Below, one piece after another: positions 24,236-34,719 of a DNA stretch of 64,000 nt. The notes below the pieces were generated by a model, which was not told the origin of the DNA, did no database searches, and saw only the letters and a list, made by a program, of their open reading frames with translations. Every line of letters starts with the position of its first letter. Within the stretch, counting starts at the first letter, position 1. The translations under genes and the position numbers were made by a program. The DNA comes from Planococcus citri (taxonomy: Eukaryota; Arthropoda; Insecta; Hemiptera; Pseudococcidae): the NCBI RefSeq assembly GCF_950023065.1, contig NC_088680.1, positions 30,244,559 through 30,308,558 of the forward strand, read 5' to 3'.

Positions 24236-25471
24236 ATGTTGAGATCTGGTAGAGGTCGTAATCGAGGTCAGGACCAAGGTGAAGGTCGTGGTCAAGATGG
24301 AAGAGGTGGTTCAATACCTCCTCAAGATCAATCTCGAGATCAATTACTTGACTTGGTTTCAAATTTGATACAGCAGAATAGCGAATTATTTCGAAACATA
24401 AACCCCGGAGAAGCAGACGGTGAGCGTAGCGTTAATTTGAATATTAGAACGGATTATAAGCTTACTTCCCATGTAAGGTACGATGTGTGGTATGATAATT
24501 TTACGAGTGAGTTGTCCGCTTTGAATTTATTGGATATTGTTGAACCTACTACACCCCCTCCACGAGTTTTCACTCAAGGTGAGACTCAACGGAGAAAGGC
24601 AAAAGTGAGACACATTTTGATCAATCGTATTGACGAAACTTATCACAATAAAATAATCAGCATTCGAGATCCCTATGAGGCTCTCCTCAAAATTCGTGAA
24701 TTTAGAATCGCAGAAATTAACACTACTTCATCAACCCTACTTAAACAACTCGAAGATGTTAGGTTTAATAAGCGTAAAGAGTCTGTAGCTATTTTTGCAG
24801 CTCGGTTTGAGGCAGCTGTTGAAAAGTATGAAATGTTAAGTAGCCCTCTCGATATTTCAGCAAAATGTAATCGATTCATCATAGCTGTGCGTGAGGAATT
24901 CGATCAATTTGAACTTACCACTGAAAACCGTTTTCTGACTAAAAATTATGAGGAATTATATAAGTTAGCCTTGTGGTTCGAAGCAAACGAAAAGGATAAA
25001 GGAACCTGGAAATCAAATGTTTCAGGTGAACAGGGTGCGTTTGTGTTTCATGGTCGCAATCGTGGTGGTCGTGGATACCATTCTGGTGGTCAAAATTTTA
25101 ATTCTGATTGGCAAGGTCGTGGGCGTAGTTCTTGGCGAGGTCGAGGTCAACAATCTGGACGAGGAGGACGTGGACGTGGATTTGGACGTTTTCAAAGAAA
25201 TGAACCTAGAAATGAGCCTAGGACTTTCCTTAATGATCCAAAGCAACATTGTTATAATTGTGGTGCAAACAGACACAAATCTCATGAGTGTCCTATTGAC
25301 CCTAATAGCGGTATAAAATTTTGCTATAAGTGTAAAAGGTACGCAACACCTATTTCGTCGTCCTGTAAAGGAATGTCCTCTGATTCGAATAATCTGCCAA
25401 GAACAGGTATGAAAAGAAAATTCAAACGGTCTCAGGAGAAGGGGGAGACTGCTATAACTAAAAAGAAATAA
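24236..25471 (+). CDS. gag: Gag (nucleocapsid/capsid) polyprotein of copia element
   Basis: 411 codons beginning at the first ATG after the leader (MLRSGRGRNRGQDQGEGRG). The N-terminus and the segment at about residues 275-325 are rich in Arg-Gly, suited to RNA binding. The middle (about 60-250) has the Y-x2-W capsid-like pattern (YDVWYDNFTSELSAL) of Ty1/copia gag. A CCHC zinc knuckle CYNCGANRHKSHEC lies at about residues 338-351, and a partial second cysteine cluster (CYKCKRY...SSSC) follows at about 363-377. It ends in a lysine-rich tail and TAA at 25469. Pol lies in the -1 frame. The two frames overlap only in an A-rich stretch (25460-25468), so a -1 frameshift, splicing or an indel must account for pol expression. 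Confidence 0.93.
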   Translation: MLRSGRGRNRGQDQGEGRGQDGRGGSIPPQDQSRDQLLDLVSNLIQQNSELFRNINPGEADGERSVNLNIRTDYKLTSHVRYDVWYDNFTSELSALNLLDIVEPTTPPPRVFTQGETQRRKAKVRHILINRIDETYHNKIISIRDPYEALLKIREFRIAEINTTSSTLLKQLEDVRFNKRKESVAIFAARFEAAVEKYEMLSSPLDISAKCNRFIIAVREEFDQFELTTENRFLTKNYEELYKLALWFEANEKDKGTWKSNVSGEQGAFVFHGRNRGGRGYHSGGQNFNSDWQGRGRSSWRGRGQQSGRGGRGRGFGRFQRNEPRNEPRTFLNDPKQHCYNCGANRHKSHECPIDPNSGIKFCYKCKRYATPISSSCKGMSSDSNNLPRTGMKRKFKRSQEKGETAITKKK

Positions 25472-28053
25472 ATTTTACAGATAGAGTAAACGACCGAAAT
25501 GAAGCTGGTGTGGCAGAAAATAATATAGGTGGTGCGTTTCTGCAGCTTCAACGTAAAAGTAAGTCGTTGATCTCATTTATCGCAGATAGTGGTGCGTGCG
25601 AACATTTAATTAAAGATAGAGATGCGTTGATTAATATTAGGAAGCCAAACAATAGGCTGTCCTTAATAGGTGCGAGTAATGATAGCAATTTGGTCATTAC
25701 TACATGTGGTGATGTATTGGTGTGTGATGAGAAAAACAAAATATCTATACTTAGCAATGTGCTATATTCAGATAAAGGAAGTGAAAATTTACTATCCTTG
25801 AGAAAATTTACTGATTTGGGTTATTCAGTTCTACTAAATTCAGAAGTGGTGCGTATATTTGACCCTGAGACAAATGAAACTATAATCAATGGCGTTTATC
25901 GGAATAATTTATGGTTTGTTGAATTTGAATTGTGTGATGAGAAGCAAATTTTGGAATTTTGCAATGAAACGAAGTTTATAATGAGTGGTGTGTGCACTAG
26001 AAAGAGAAATTATGATCATAATGATGAACCTGATGTGATAGAAAATAAAAAGGTCAGATTGGTTGATAACAAGACACCTGAGGTCTTGAAAAAGTCTGAA
26101 GGTTTCAAAGTTCATGAAAATTTAGGTCATATTTCTCGAACCTATTTAAAGAAAATGGCAACTGTTCATGAGAAACTTGAGAGCATTAATTTTGATGATT
26201 CTATTCTGGATTGTGAGGTGTGTATTGCTAGCAAAATGGCTCGTTTACCTTTCAAGAATAATAGGAGAGTAGCCTTGAAACCATTAGAAATTGTGAACTC
26301 GGATATTATGGGACCAATTAAGCCAGTGAGCTTCCCAGAGAGAAAATGTTATATTGTTTCATTCGTTGATGAGTATTCAAGGTACACCTATACTTATTGT
26401 ATGAAATCTAGAGATGAGGTCGTTGGCTATTTTGAGAAATTTTTGGTGAGTGCTCGAAATAAGTTGGGCCATGATGCGAAAATTTGTTATTTGAGATGTG
26501 ATGGTGCTAGAGAGTATACTTTAGGTGAAATGTTGAAGGTCAAAGACAGGGAGAAATTTGAGATTGACGTGTCACCTCCCTATACTCAACAATTGAATGG
26601 AAAGTCAGAGAGATGGAATCGTAAACTCCAAAATACAGTAAGATGCTTCATGCTTGATTCAGGTTTTCCTGCAAATCTGTGGCCTTTGGCTGTAGAAGCA
26701 GCCACATATGTGTTAAATAGAACTTGTCATAAAGGCATAAATTTTGAGATTCCATTATCTAAGTTTGATCCTAGAGATACAAATGAGATAAATCATTTGG
26801 CACGTTTTGGATGTTTGGCTTATAGAAAGGTTTTGAAAAGAAGTGATCTGAGAAAATTTGATTCTCGTATTTTTGTTCAGAAAGAGTCTCCTGTAGAGAA
26901 CTTGAAAAGGTACTTTCTGGTTGGTTATGAATCAAATTGTTATAAGTTGCTAGACATTCAAACAGGTGAGATTGTCAAGACTCGTGATGTGAGACTTAAT
27001 AGAGGTGTTGTCTATAGAGATGTGAGTAAAATTTTGAAAATGAATGCTATTCCTTTACCTGATGATGAGTTGAATTATTATGAATGGTTTTCTGATGAGA
27101 TTTCTGAATTAGAGGCGTTGAAAAGGACTAGTTTGAATAAACCGTTCACAAGACTAGATGGGAAAAAGATACTTTCTGAGAAGGAAGAAATTAAGTCTGA
27201 TATTCATCAGAAGTTGCTTGCATTGGCCTTACTTGAAGATCATGGAGATGTTCAGGCTGTAATAAATAAAGATCCAGTCTCTTATGCTGATGCAATTTCA
27301 CGTAAAGATTGTGAGAAATGGCGTGAAGCAGTGAATGATGAGAATTTATCGATGAAGAATAATGATGTGTGGGACTTGATACAGAGAGACGAAGTTGAAC
27401 CTCATGAGAAAGTGATGTCTTACACTTGGGTATTTCGAAAGAAGATTAATGTTACTGGAGAGGTGCGATATAGAGCAAGACTTGTTGTACGTGGTTTTGA
27501 AGATCCGACTGAATATGGTTTATATGAGACTTATTCACCAGTTGAAAGATTGCCTAATATTAGGGTCATATTTTCCCTAATAAATAAGCTAAATCTGGAT
27601 GTTGTCCATCTTGATGTAAAGACGGCATTCTTATATGGAGAGTTAGATGAGCCAGTATTTATGGAAGTTCCTGAAGGTGCGTTGGATAATACTCAAAGAA
27701 AGAATTATGTTTGTAGAGTGAAAAAGGCGTTGTATGGGTTGAAGATAAGTCCTAAGAAGTGGTATGAAAAATTGGAGTCTGTACTCAAGGAATTAGGTTT
27801 TGAAAATAAATTGAACGAACCGTGTATTTTCTTCAAATACATTGGTAATAAATTAGTGATAATAGTGATCTATGTAGATGACTTGTTAGTGTTGAGTAAT
27901 AATACCAGTGAATTGAATGAAATTGTTGAAAAGTTGTCTGCTACATTTTTGTTGAGTAATTTAGGTGAGCCACAAAAATATTTAGGCATTAACATTGTGA
28001 GAGACCGAGGTAAAAAAAATTATTACTCTCGATCAAATAAAATATATCGATAA
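25462..28053 (+). CDS. pol: Pol, first part: protease, integrase and reverse transcriptase (cut by frameshift)
   Basis: Open in the -1 frame relative to gag from 25462; the GTG at 25510 is only a convenient numbering start. Numbered from there, the protease has D26-S27-G28 (FIADSGACEHL). The integrase has an HHCC site (HENLGH at about 202, C-x2-C at about 235) and the catalytic triad D265, D331, E367, a D-x65-D-x35-E pattern. The reverse transcriptase starts near W640, with Asp702 in HLDVKTAFLYG, SPKKWYEKL, and the YVDD box at 788-791. Order PR-INT-RT is that of Ty1/copia. The frame ends prematurely at 28051-28053, shortly after an A8 run (28012-28019); matching pol sequence continues in the next frame. 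An extra A in the run, real or from sequencing, explains this. Confidence 0.93.
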   Translation, partial: KEINFTDRVNDRNEAGVAENNIGGAFLQLQRKSKSLISFIADSGACEHLIKDRDALINIRKPNNRLSLIGASNDSNLVITTCGDVLVCDEKNKISILSNVLYSDKGSENLLSLRKFTDLGYSVLLNSEVVRIFDPETNETIINGVYRNNLWFVEFELCDEKQILEFCNETKFIMSGVCTRKRNYDHNDEPDVIENKKVRLVDNKTPEVLKKSEGFKVHENLGHISRTYLKKMATVHEKLESINFDDSILDCEVCIASKMARLPFKNNRRVALKPLEIVNSDIMGPIKPVSFPERKCYIVSFVDEYSRYTYTYCMKSRDEVVGYFEKFLVSARNKLGHDAKICYLRCDGAREYTLGEMLKVKDREKFEIDVSPPYTQQLNGKSERWNRKLQNTVRCFMLDSGFPANLWPLAVEAATYVLNRTCHKGINFEIPLSKFDPRDTNEINHLARFGCLAYRKVLKRSDLRKFDSRIFVQKESPVENLKRYFLVGYESNCYKLLDIQTGEIVKTRDVRLNRGVVYRDVSKILKMNAIPLPDDELNYYEWFSDEISELEALKRTSLNKPFTRLDGKKILSEKEEIKSDIHQKLLALALLEDHGDVQAVINKDPVSYADAISRKDCEKWREAVNDENLSMKNNDVWDLIQRDEVEPHEKVMSYTWVFRKKINVTGEVRYRARLVVRGFEDPTEYGLYETYSPVERLPNIRVIFSLINKLNLDVVHLDVKTAFLYGELDEPVFMEVPEGALDNTQRKNYVCRVKKALYGLKISPKKWYEKLESVLKELGFENKLNEPCIFFKYIGNKLVIIVIYVDDLLVLSNNTSELNEIVEKLSATFLLSNLGEPQKYLGINIVRDRGKKNYYSRSNKIYR

Positions 28054-28861
28054 TATTTTGGATCGATTTGAGATGAGTAATTGTAAAATTGTTAAGACAC
28101 CTATGGTGGAAAAAGGTGTGATGACCAAAGAACTAAAAGCTATTGAAGAAAGTGACGAGGGAAGTGAATTGAGAAAACTCTTGGAACCAACTGAGTATCC
28201 TTATAGAAAGTTGATTGGTTCTTTAAGATATTTAACAGATGGTACTAGACCAGACATTGCATATGCTGTGCACGAATTGTCGACTAAAATGTCAAATCCT
28301 ACAAATTATGACTGGCAGAGAGCCAAACGTGTACTTAGATATTTGAAAGGATCAAGAGATTTGAAATTAGTATATACTAGTTCGACAAATGAAGTCGAAA
28401 TTTATACCGATGCCAGTTATAGAGATCTGAAACCATCTAATAAAACAACTGAAGGTTTTATTATCAAAGTATTTGGAGATGTGATTTCTTGGGCTGCAAG
28501 AAAACGAAGGAGGCGCGTAACGTCGACTTGTGAAGCCGAATTTAGAGTATTAAATGAAGGCATCAGAGAAATGAAGTGCATTCAAAGCACAATTAAAAGT
28601 GTGATGCGAGATTATATATATCCGGTAGTTGCATTTTGTGATAGTGAGTCAGCTATCAAATGCACCACTGTTACTAGTAAACCTAAACTCAAGCATGTAA
28701 TTGAGGAAGAGGAACAATTGGTTAGAGAATGTGTCAAATACGGCGAGGTGCGAATTATGAAAATTGACACCGAAGATCAGCTTGCTGATATTTGTACTAA
28801 GCCACTTGGTCTGGCTAGATTCGTGAAATTGAGACACGAATTGTTGCATGATGAGATATAG
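28022..28861 (+). pseudogene. pol: Pol, second part: end of RT and RNase H, one base out of frame
   Basis: The frame continues pol directly after the A8 run. From the first full ORF codon at 28058 it encodes the RT connection (YRKLIGSLRYLTDGTRPDIA, typical of copia) and RNase H with Asp118 (EIYTDASY), Glu159 (TSTCEAEF) and Asp195 (FCDSESAIK). The conserved ending is of the type DQLADICTKPLG. The stop is at 28859-28861. No other stop or frameshift was noticed. With identical LTRs, a single homopolymer change suggests either very recent inactivation or an assembly error. It is typed as a pseudogene only because it has no start of its own and depends on repair or slippage of the frame. Confidence 0.88.
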
Positions 28862-28923
28862 AACTTTTGCATGATGAGAAAGAACTATTGCATTTTTCTA
28901 ATACATTTTTGTAAGTTTCAGAA

Positions 28924-29031
28924 ATGAATGTGTCACCAAATAATGCGTGTCCAAATAATGAGTCCATGGAACATGATTTTGAAATTGAATTGTTTGCCAA
29001 TGACGAGGACATGGAAATGGACTTGAAATGA
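28924..29031 (+). CDS. Small acidic ORF downstream of pol, behind a splice-acceptor-like site
   Basis: ATG at 28924 to TGA at 29029-29031 encodes 35 residues (start MNVSPNNACPNNESMEH, then acidic FEIELFANDEDMEMD). Just before it lies ttttctaatacatttttgtaagtttcAG (AG at 28920-28921), which resembles a branch point, pyrimidine tract and acceptor. If spliced from the U5 donor at 22093 or the leader donor at 23545, it would be the first ORF of a subgenomic mRNA. Canonical copia elements have no such ORF. It could also be chance in the 3' untranslated region. No homology was recognised. Confidence 0.35.
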   Translation: MNVSPNNACPNNESMEHDFEIELFANDEDMEMDLK

Positions 29032-29198
29032 TTTCTGATGTATTTTAATTATTACCTAGTTGTTATGCTAAATTGATTTTCTTGTTCATAATGAGGTGCG
29101 ATTTATAAATAGTCACAGTATTTTGGCTTTCACTGTGGCGGGGCTTCTGCGTGGTGCGATTTGTCTTTTTCAAAATTTTATATTTTTATCATCTGTGA

Positions 29199-29208
29199 AT
29201 AGGGGGAG
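29199..29208 (+). promoter_or_regulatory. Polypurine tract
   Basis: aatAGGGGGAG lies immediately upstream of the 3' LTR, the expected place and composition for the plus-strand primer. Confidence 0.9.
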
Positions 29209-29469
29209 TGTTAGATCGTGGCTATACTATACTGTACTAGCCACGCCCTATGTATTCCCAGATGATCGTGTATACTTACGAGCATAGGTACGCGGCTAGC
29301 GAGCTGGGCCTAACCAGTTCGGTGGTGTCGCGTATGTATAGAAGTTGGCTATATGTACGTGTAGAATGACGCGATGTTTTTGTTTCTAAATAAAGGCTTT
29401 AAGCCCCGATGGTGTTTTTATTTATAATGTTACGATTCGCGAGTGTGTAAGAGCCGAATTATTCCAACA
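29209..29469 (+). repeat. 3' LTR of copia element (261 bp)
   Basis: It reads as identical to 21855-22115, with TG...CA ends and AATAAA at 29389-29394 for transcript end formation. The identity implies a very recent insertion. Confidence 0.96.
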
Positions 29470-29474
29470 ATTGG
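29470..29474. repeat. Target-site duplication ATTGG, right
   Basis: This matches 21850-21854 and confirms a complete, single integration event. Confidence 0.95.
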
Positions 29475-29855
29475 TATTGAAAAAATTGAAATTTTTTGAC
29501 TTTTCCTAACTTCCAAGGAAATGTGTTTGAATTTAGATTTTTACGCGTTTTTTTCTGTATAGGTATTTAACCTGAAAAAAAGCTTTTTTTGCTGATTGCA
29601 ATAAATCATACATACTTTTGAGAAAATGTTGACAAATTAATCCATTTTCAAACACATTTCCTTGCAAGTTAGGAAAACTCAAAAAATTTCAATTTTTTTA
29701 ATACCAATTTTCACTATTTTCCATGCATTTCAAGATATTTTTGAAAAAATGAAAAAATCATTTTTTTGTGTAAAATAATAATTTTTTTTTATCATTATTC
29801 CAACACTTCAATTCAACACTTTGTTACTTATAATAAAATTGATAAATCTAATCTA
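29470..29855. repeat. Remainder of the foldback element split by copia (rest of left arm, centre, right arm)
   Basis: 29475-29530 (tattgaaaaaattgaaattt, then ttgacttttcctaacttcc, then aaggaaatgtgtttgaa) is the inner left arm. It pairs with 29640-29705 (ttcaaacacatttccttgc, then aagttaggaaaactc, then aaatttcaattttttta). The right arm continues to about 29855, pairing with the left arm at 21700-21854. The centre is near 29585. Confidence 0.8.
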
Positions 29856-31649
29856 ACAATTACCTAATACACAACATTTGAACCGTTTGCTCCCTTTTGC
29901 GTCGAACGTACAGCCGTTTTTGGTTTTTGAAAATTAATTTTAACATTTCGATAGCTCCGTCGCTGTGCAAATGCCCTCAAAAGTGTTTGAAAATTTACGT
30001 TTTTTGAAAAAATTGTAATTAACAATGTTTGGAATCACGAGATTTTTTGATTCACGAAAATAGATCCGCAGTACTTCTATCATGTTGAAACCTTGTAAAC
30101 ATCAATGAAACCTTACCTTGGTTCAAATTTTTCAAATCATCGTCAATTTGTCATATACCTATATCATTTCTTGAAATAATGCAGAAAGATGTTGAAAAAA
30201 ATGAACACGTACCGCATGGGGTACGACATCAAAATACATAAAAACGCAAAATTTTCGGCATAGCTGTTATTTAACAAATCATATAACTATTTCGATAAAA
30301 ATATGATTTTTTACACGACTTTTGAAGCTCACTGTATAACTTTTGAAATTCGAACTACTTTTTTGAGAATTTCACAACAATTGCTTCAAATAGGTACGTA
30401 ATTTGTTTGCATGGGCTTTACATGACCTGTAAGTGTAAGATGACTTGTTTTGGTGGAGGGGGGTGTTTTAGGAAATGGGTATAAAATAAGTACACATATA
30501 AGCAAATAAATTATCTGATTTTTGTTTGTTCGCACCCCTGGTTTAGCCTACAGAAAATGAAAAATTCATAATTTTTGTTTTTATTTAGGTAATTGATTCA
30601 AAAAATTTTCTAAATAAAAAACCAACGAATTCACGAGAGAAAACCTTGATGAAGAAATACCAATGGTTTCAAAATACCCTATCCTATTAGATATGTATTT
30701 CCATTTGAAACCACTGTTGTTTTTTTTTACTATAGGGATTGGGAATGTTAAATGTATTCATAAATTCATCTCAAATTTAATAGAAACGATGGCGATGAAA
30801 AAAGACAACATTAACTTCTCTATAACTGGACAACTGGAAAGAATTCACAATCCAACCCATTTACCTAAGCTCAGGTTGGAGGTTCTGCTCGAGATTTTTT
30901 TGGATTCGGTTCAAGGTTATTGAATAAAATTTTTTTGTACAATTACGAAAGTTTTTGGGCCAACTCAGGTTATGGTTAAGGCTAGAAATTCCAACTCGCA
31001 TCCTTGGTGAATACATACATACTTATATGTATTATCAACGGAAAAATGATGTATTTCTTTCACATATTATGGTATAAAAAAATTATGAGGTCCTCGAGAT
31101 CGATTTTGAAAAAAACTCAAAATCTATTTCTCAGTGCACCTCGCGGTCCACCTCACTGGCCACCTTTTTCTCCTTGGTAAGCAGTTTTCAGCACAGAGTT
31201 CTTTTTTTAAGAATGGATCGCGTATGCAGATCTTGAAAAAATTATGGAGTTTTCTAGATGGATTTTGAAAAAAAAAAACTTGCAATTCTCCACTTGAAAA
31301 TTTTTTATCAGTTCTCCTGCATATAGCCAAGTGCAAGAGAGATTTATTCCAATTTTTCAAGTTGGAAACAAGTGATGACTCAACGAGTAACAAAAATCAA
31401 TTCTCGACTGAATTCGTCAATTTTTTTCTACGTATTATTTATAATTTTTACAAAAAAATTGATTCTCGCCATTCTGGGAACCCCTGACCGCCTCCCGGGT
31501 CACTTACCAAGCCAAAATTCATCTATAAGATCATTTCAATTTCAGATAAATTTGAAAATTTTCATTTCTTTGTACCTGCTTAATTTTCATCAGTCAGTTT
31601 TTTTCGATTTAGAAAAATGCACTCATCACAGGTGAAAAAAAATCAAAGA
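29856..31649. other. AT-rich interval, no gene supported
   Basis: No exon-like open frame with splice sites. Around 31090-31300 two similar blocks occur (ctcgagatcgattttgaaaa and ctagatggattttgaaaaaa), suggesting a degenerate local duplication. Confidence 0.3.
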
Positions 31650-31930
31650 TTTGTGTGAATTTTTACCGTCAGTCTTTATTTGGTAAAATTTAGTGGACAT
31701 TTCGAGTTTCAAAAATCTACTGGAGGCTCTCGAACTGCTCTAAACGGTTCGAATCAGTTTCCAAACAATTCGACTGATCATAAATATGTAGGGTACTTAT
31801 CGAATTTCTACTTTCTTGGTTAATTTGTTAAAATTTTGATTCCCCTCTCCCATTTTGGACCCCTGGAATTACAAAAATTCACCAAATTGAATAAGTAATT
31901 CGCTTTAGCTCTTTGCAGAAATATTGGGTT
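31650..31930. repeat. Foldback repeat with the ctggaggctctcgaa core, copy 2
   Basis: The core from 31717 (ctactggaggctctcgaact, gctctaaacggttcgaatca, gtttccaaacaattcgact) matches 1612-1700 in the same orientation and 56581-56655 in reverse. The flanks also resemble copy 1 (ttggttaatttgttaaaatt). Confidence 0.55.
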
Positions 31931-34719
31931 TTCATTGTCATGGTGAATTTTTCACTATGAAACACGATTCTGCAATGAATTATATTTCTTTTGGTTTATC
32001 GTTAGGTTAGTTAATGTTGCTACTTGCTAAACGTAGATCGTTCGAATTCTTGTTCATTATTTTTCAAGCAGAAATTTGCCTAGTCGAAATAGTCTATTTC
32101 GAAGAAATATTGCGTATCGTTGGCAATGTTATCTTATCTTGATGAGAACCGAGAGACAATAGTCGTAGTACGGCATGCCTCCTTTGTACTCGGAGAGTGT
32201 TTGTCGTTAATCGAAGCGATAAAGCTACAGGCTAGCGAGTGCTGTAGTTTTCTTTGCAAATGCAATCGAATTTCAGTTAGTGCTCGCACCTTCGTGCTCT
32301 TCGTCTTCGGATCGTCAAAAAATTTTCGTTCGTTGGAAGTCATTACGTATTACGTTGTTTACGGTTAGAAAGTAATTATTACTCATGTTGATGACATTTG
32401 AAATTTTGAGTGATTGTGACCGGTTTCGTCGTATAGACATGTTTTTTTCTGCGCTGGCATCTACTTGAACTCATACTTAAGTAATGCAGTGCATTTTTGG
32501 AAATATTCGTTTCGTGTTCATGGAAGGTCAGATTGAAGATCATCAACGTCAAGATGTTCCATGATGTCCAAATGTGAGTTTTTTTAAAGCCAATAATTCA
32601 TTTTTTTTTCCATGTGCCTGAGGGGAGTGTGTAATTATGGAGAAGTATTTACGGTTTATTTATGCATTTGCGTACTTACCTACCTTCTCATGGTGAAATA
32701 ATGCTTGGATGGTCTTTTTTTGACGGTGGGGTCGGTGGGAGGGGATATTTTTTGATGTGTTTTCGATAATATCTTCCAAATGGTATACGTGCTCTGATTT
32801 GAAATGTACTTACTCCACCTTTTTTTAGTTGATCTTTTTGATGGAAGAATTTGAAGAAATAATAGCGAGTGGAAACGATATACTTACTTATTGCTGAATT
32901 CGTATCAGAATTCTTCTTTTTGTAGAAAATGTAGGATATTTTCATTCCATTTTGATAATATTTGATCGGTGATTTTCAATCATTTTAAAAATGTTTTACG
33001 TTAATATTTTCGATGGGATTTTGCTCTTCATCAAACCATTTTAAACTGTTTGAATAGAATTTCAAAAAAATTTCAAAACTTTTCTACATCTTTGTTCAGT
33101 TTTACTAATTGACTGCTGTATAATGGAAACTTGACTCGTATTGATTGATACGCAATTTCGAGAAATTTTCACCTAATTTTGAAGATGCTTACCTACTTAA
33201 TTATTTTCAATTATTCTATTTGTAAATACCTACGTATCAAAGTTACATCAACCTGAGAAGTTTTTTCAAGATTTTGCTTAAATCGCGAGTTTGAATCGTG
33301 TCAAAAACATTTCTTCGTTCATATCTATATGTATGTTCCAAATTGTGTATTTTGGAGTAATTGAAGTTTTTTATGTCACAATGTGTCCTTGTGGCAATAA
33401 AATCATAAAAATAACATAATTGTAACATACAATTTTGAAAAATTTCGAGTTTTACTCTACCTCTAGTAGTCAACGTTGCATATTTTTGAAAATTTGATGC
33501 CAAAAATGAACTCGGGGACTTGAAAAACTTTTATTCTCATACCCCATGTGAAGTGTTCGAAATTTTGAGTTTTATCCCTCCCCTCCTAAAGGTTGGGTTG
33601 GGGTCCGGTATCAAAATGTTGTCAAAAACGAAATCAGTATAAATTCGAAAACTCTGCCTTACCAAATTTCAGATTTTTGGCGCCCAAGAATTTTTTAGAT
33701 GATGGCGTGGCAGTGTCTCCGGTATCTCGTACATTAAGTATTTCCTTTAGGTAAATTGTTGTCGTTGTCATATTCGCAGCCTCGTCGCCTCCACTTTCTC
33801 TAAATATTTTTTCCTTCCTTATGCAGTATCACGGTGCTTTACCCCCTCGCTTTCTGTTCTTCATCTTGTCTATGCTTTATCACGCGGTCGTATCTTATAT
33901 AAATATACTCGCGTTTTTCTCCACTTTTTTTTTGTCTTCAGAATACGCTACCGCGCTTCTGTATCGTATATCTTGGTTGCTTTTAAAAATCACAAAAATG
34001 TTTATTTCCATTTCGTTGGATATGCATTCTATTTATCTTTTTAACTCTCTCTCTCACTATCTCTATCTTCGTCTTTGTCGTTTATACTTTTTGGATTTTT
34101 TTTTCTGTCATTCCGTCCGTGTACTCTTTCCTCTCTATGGTCGCGTCGACGTTAAATTTGGCGCTATTTATATTTATTAAGCAGTCCGTGCGAAACAAAT
34201 TTAATGAAAACTGCAAAGTACGCTCATTCATCAGCAGTTCATCATCATCACTATCTAAGGTGTAATTGTAAGTTATAATTTTTAAGGTTTAATACCCTGG
34301 TACTCAGATTAATTCCTTATATGGAATGAAACATGGCCATTACAGTGTTACTAATCTGACGAACTATTGCTGCCGAAATGAAGTGGTAGAGGACTAAGAG
34401 GAGAGGGTGAATCCTTGCTGGGAATCAAATTAATTTTAATCGGCGCGGTTTCTGTGGAAATATTTCCACGAAACTTATAAATTTCTCTTACGAAATACAT
34501 TTTTCGAGAATATTTCTCATGCCAATGCTTTTTCATATTTAATTTTCTGTATCGAATTCGATCTGAATTTGGTTTGAGAAAAGAGATGAGAAATGAAAAT
34601 GTGAAGATTTTTTTGTTTTTCATAATCGAAGTAAAAATTAAAATAGATTGTTATGATTCCTTACCCAAATGTTCAATAATTTTAAACTTTTCCTTGTAGG
34701 ATGGAACTTTGAAGGTATT
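31931..34719. other. Interval without a supported gene
   Basis: 32120-32370 is open with balanced codon use from an ATG at 32126 but shows no splice site at either end, and the opposite strand is open too. 33720-34200 is CT-rich low-complexity with a long, hydrophobic-looking frame that I do not trust. The rest is AT-rich. Confidence 0.3.

Larger units (their letters stand above)
21855..29469 (+). mobile_element. Complete Ty1/copia LTR retrotransposon, 7615 bp
   Basis: All structural parts are present: LTRs, primer site, leader, gag, pol in PR-INT-RT-RNaseH order, polypurine tract and target duplication. Only a pol frame break at 28012-28019 and the gag/pol frame change argue against coding integrity. 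The strand is plus. It sits inside an older foldback element. Confidence 0.96.

Noticed and set aside
24988..25316. Extra frames over gag (25017-25316 plus, 25022-25285 minus)
   Set aside because: Shadows of the Arg-Gly repeat coding region in gag.
32126..32368. 80-codon plus-strand ORF with balanced codons
   Set aside because: No splice border or motif, and the reverse strand is also open; possibly a UTR or promoter.
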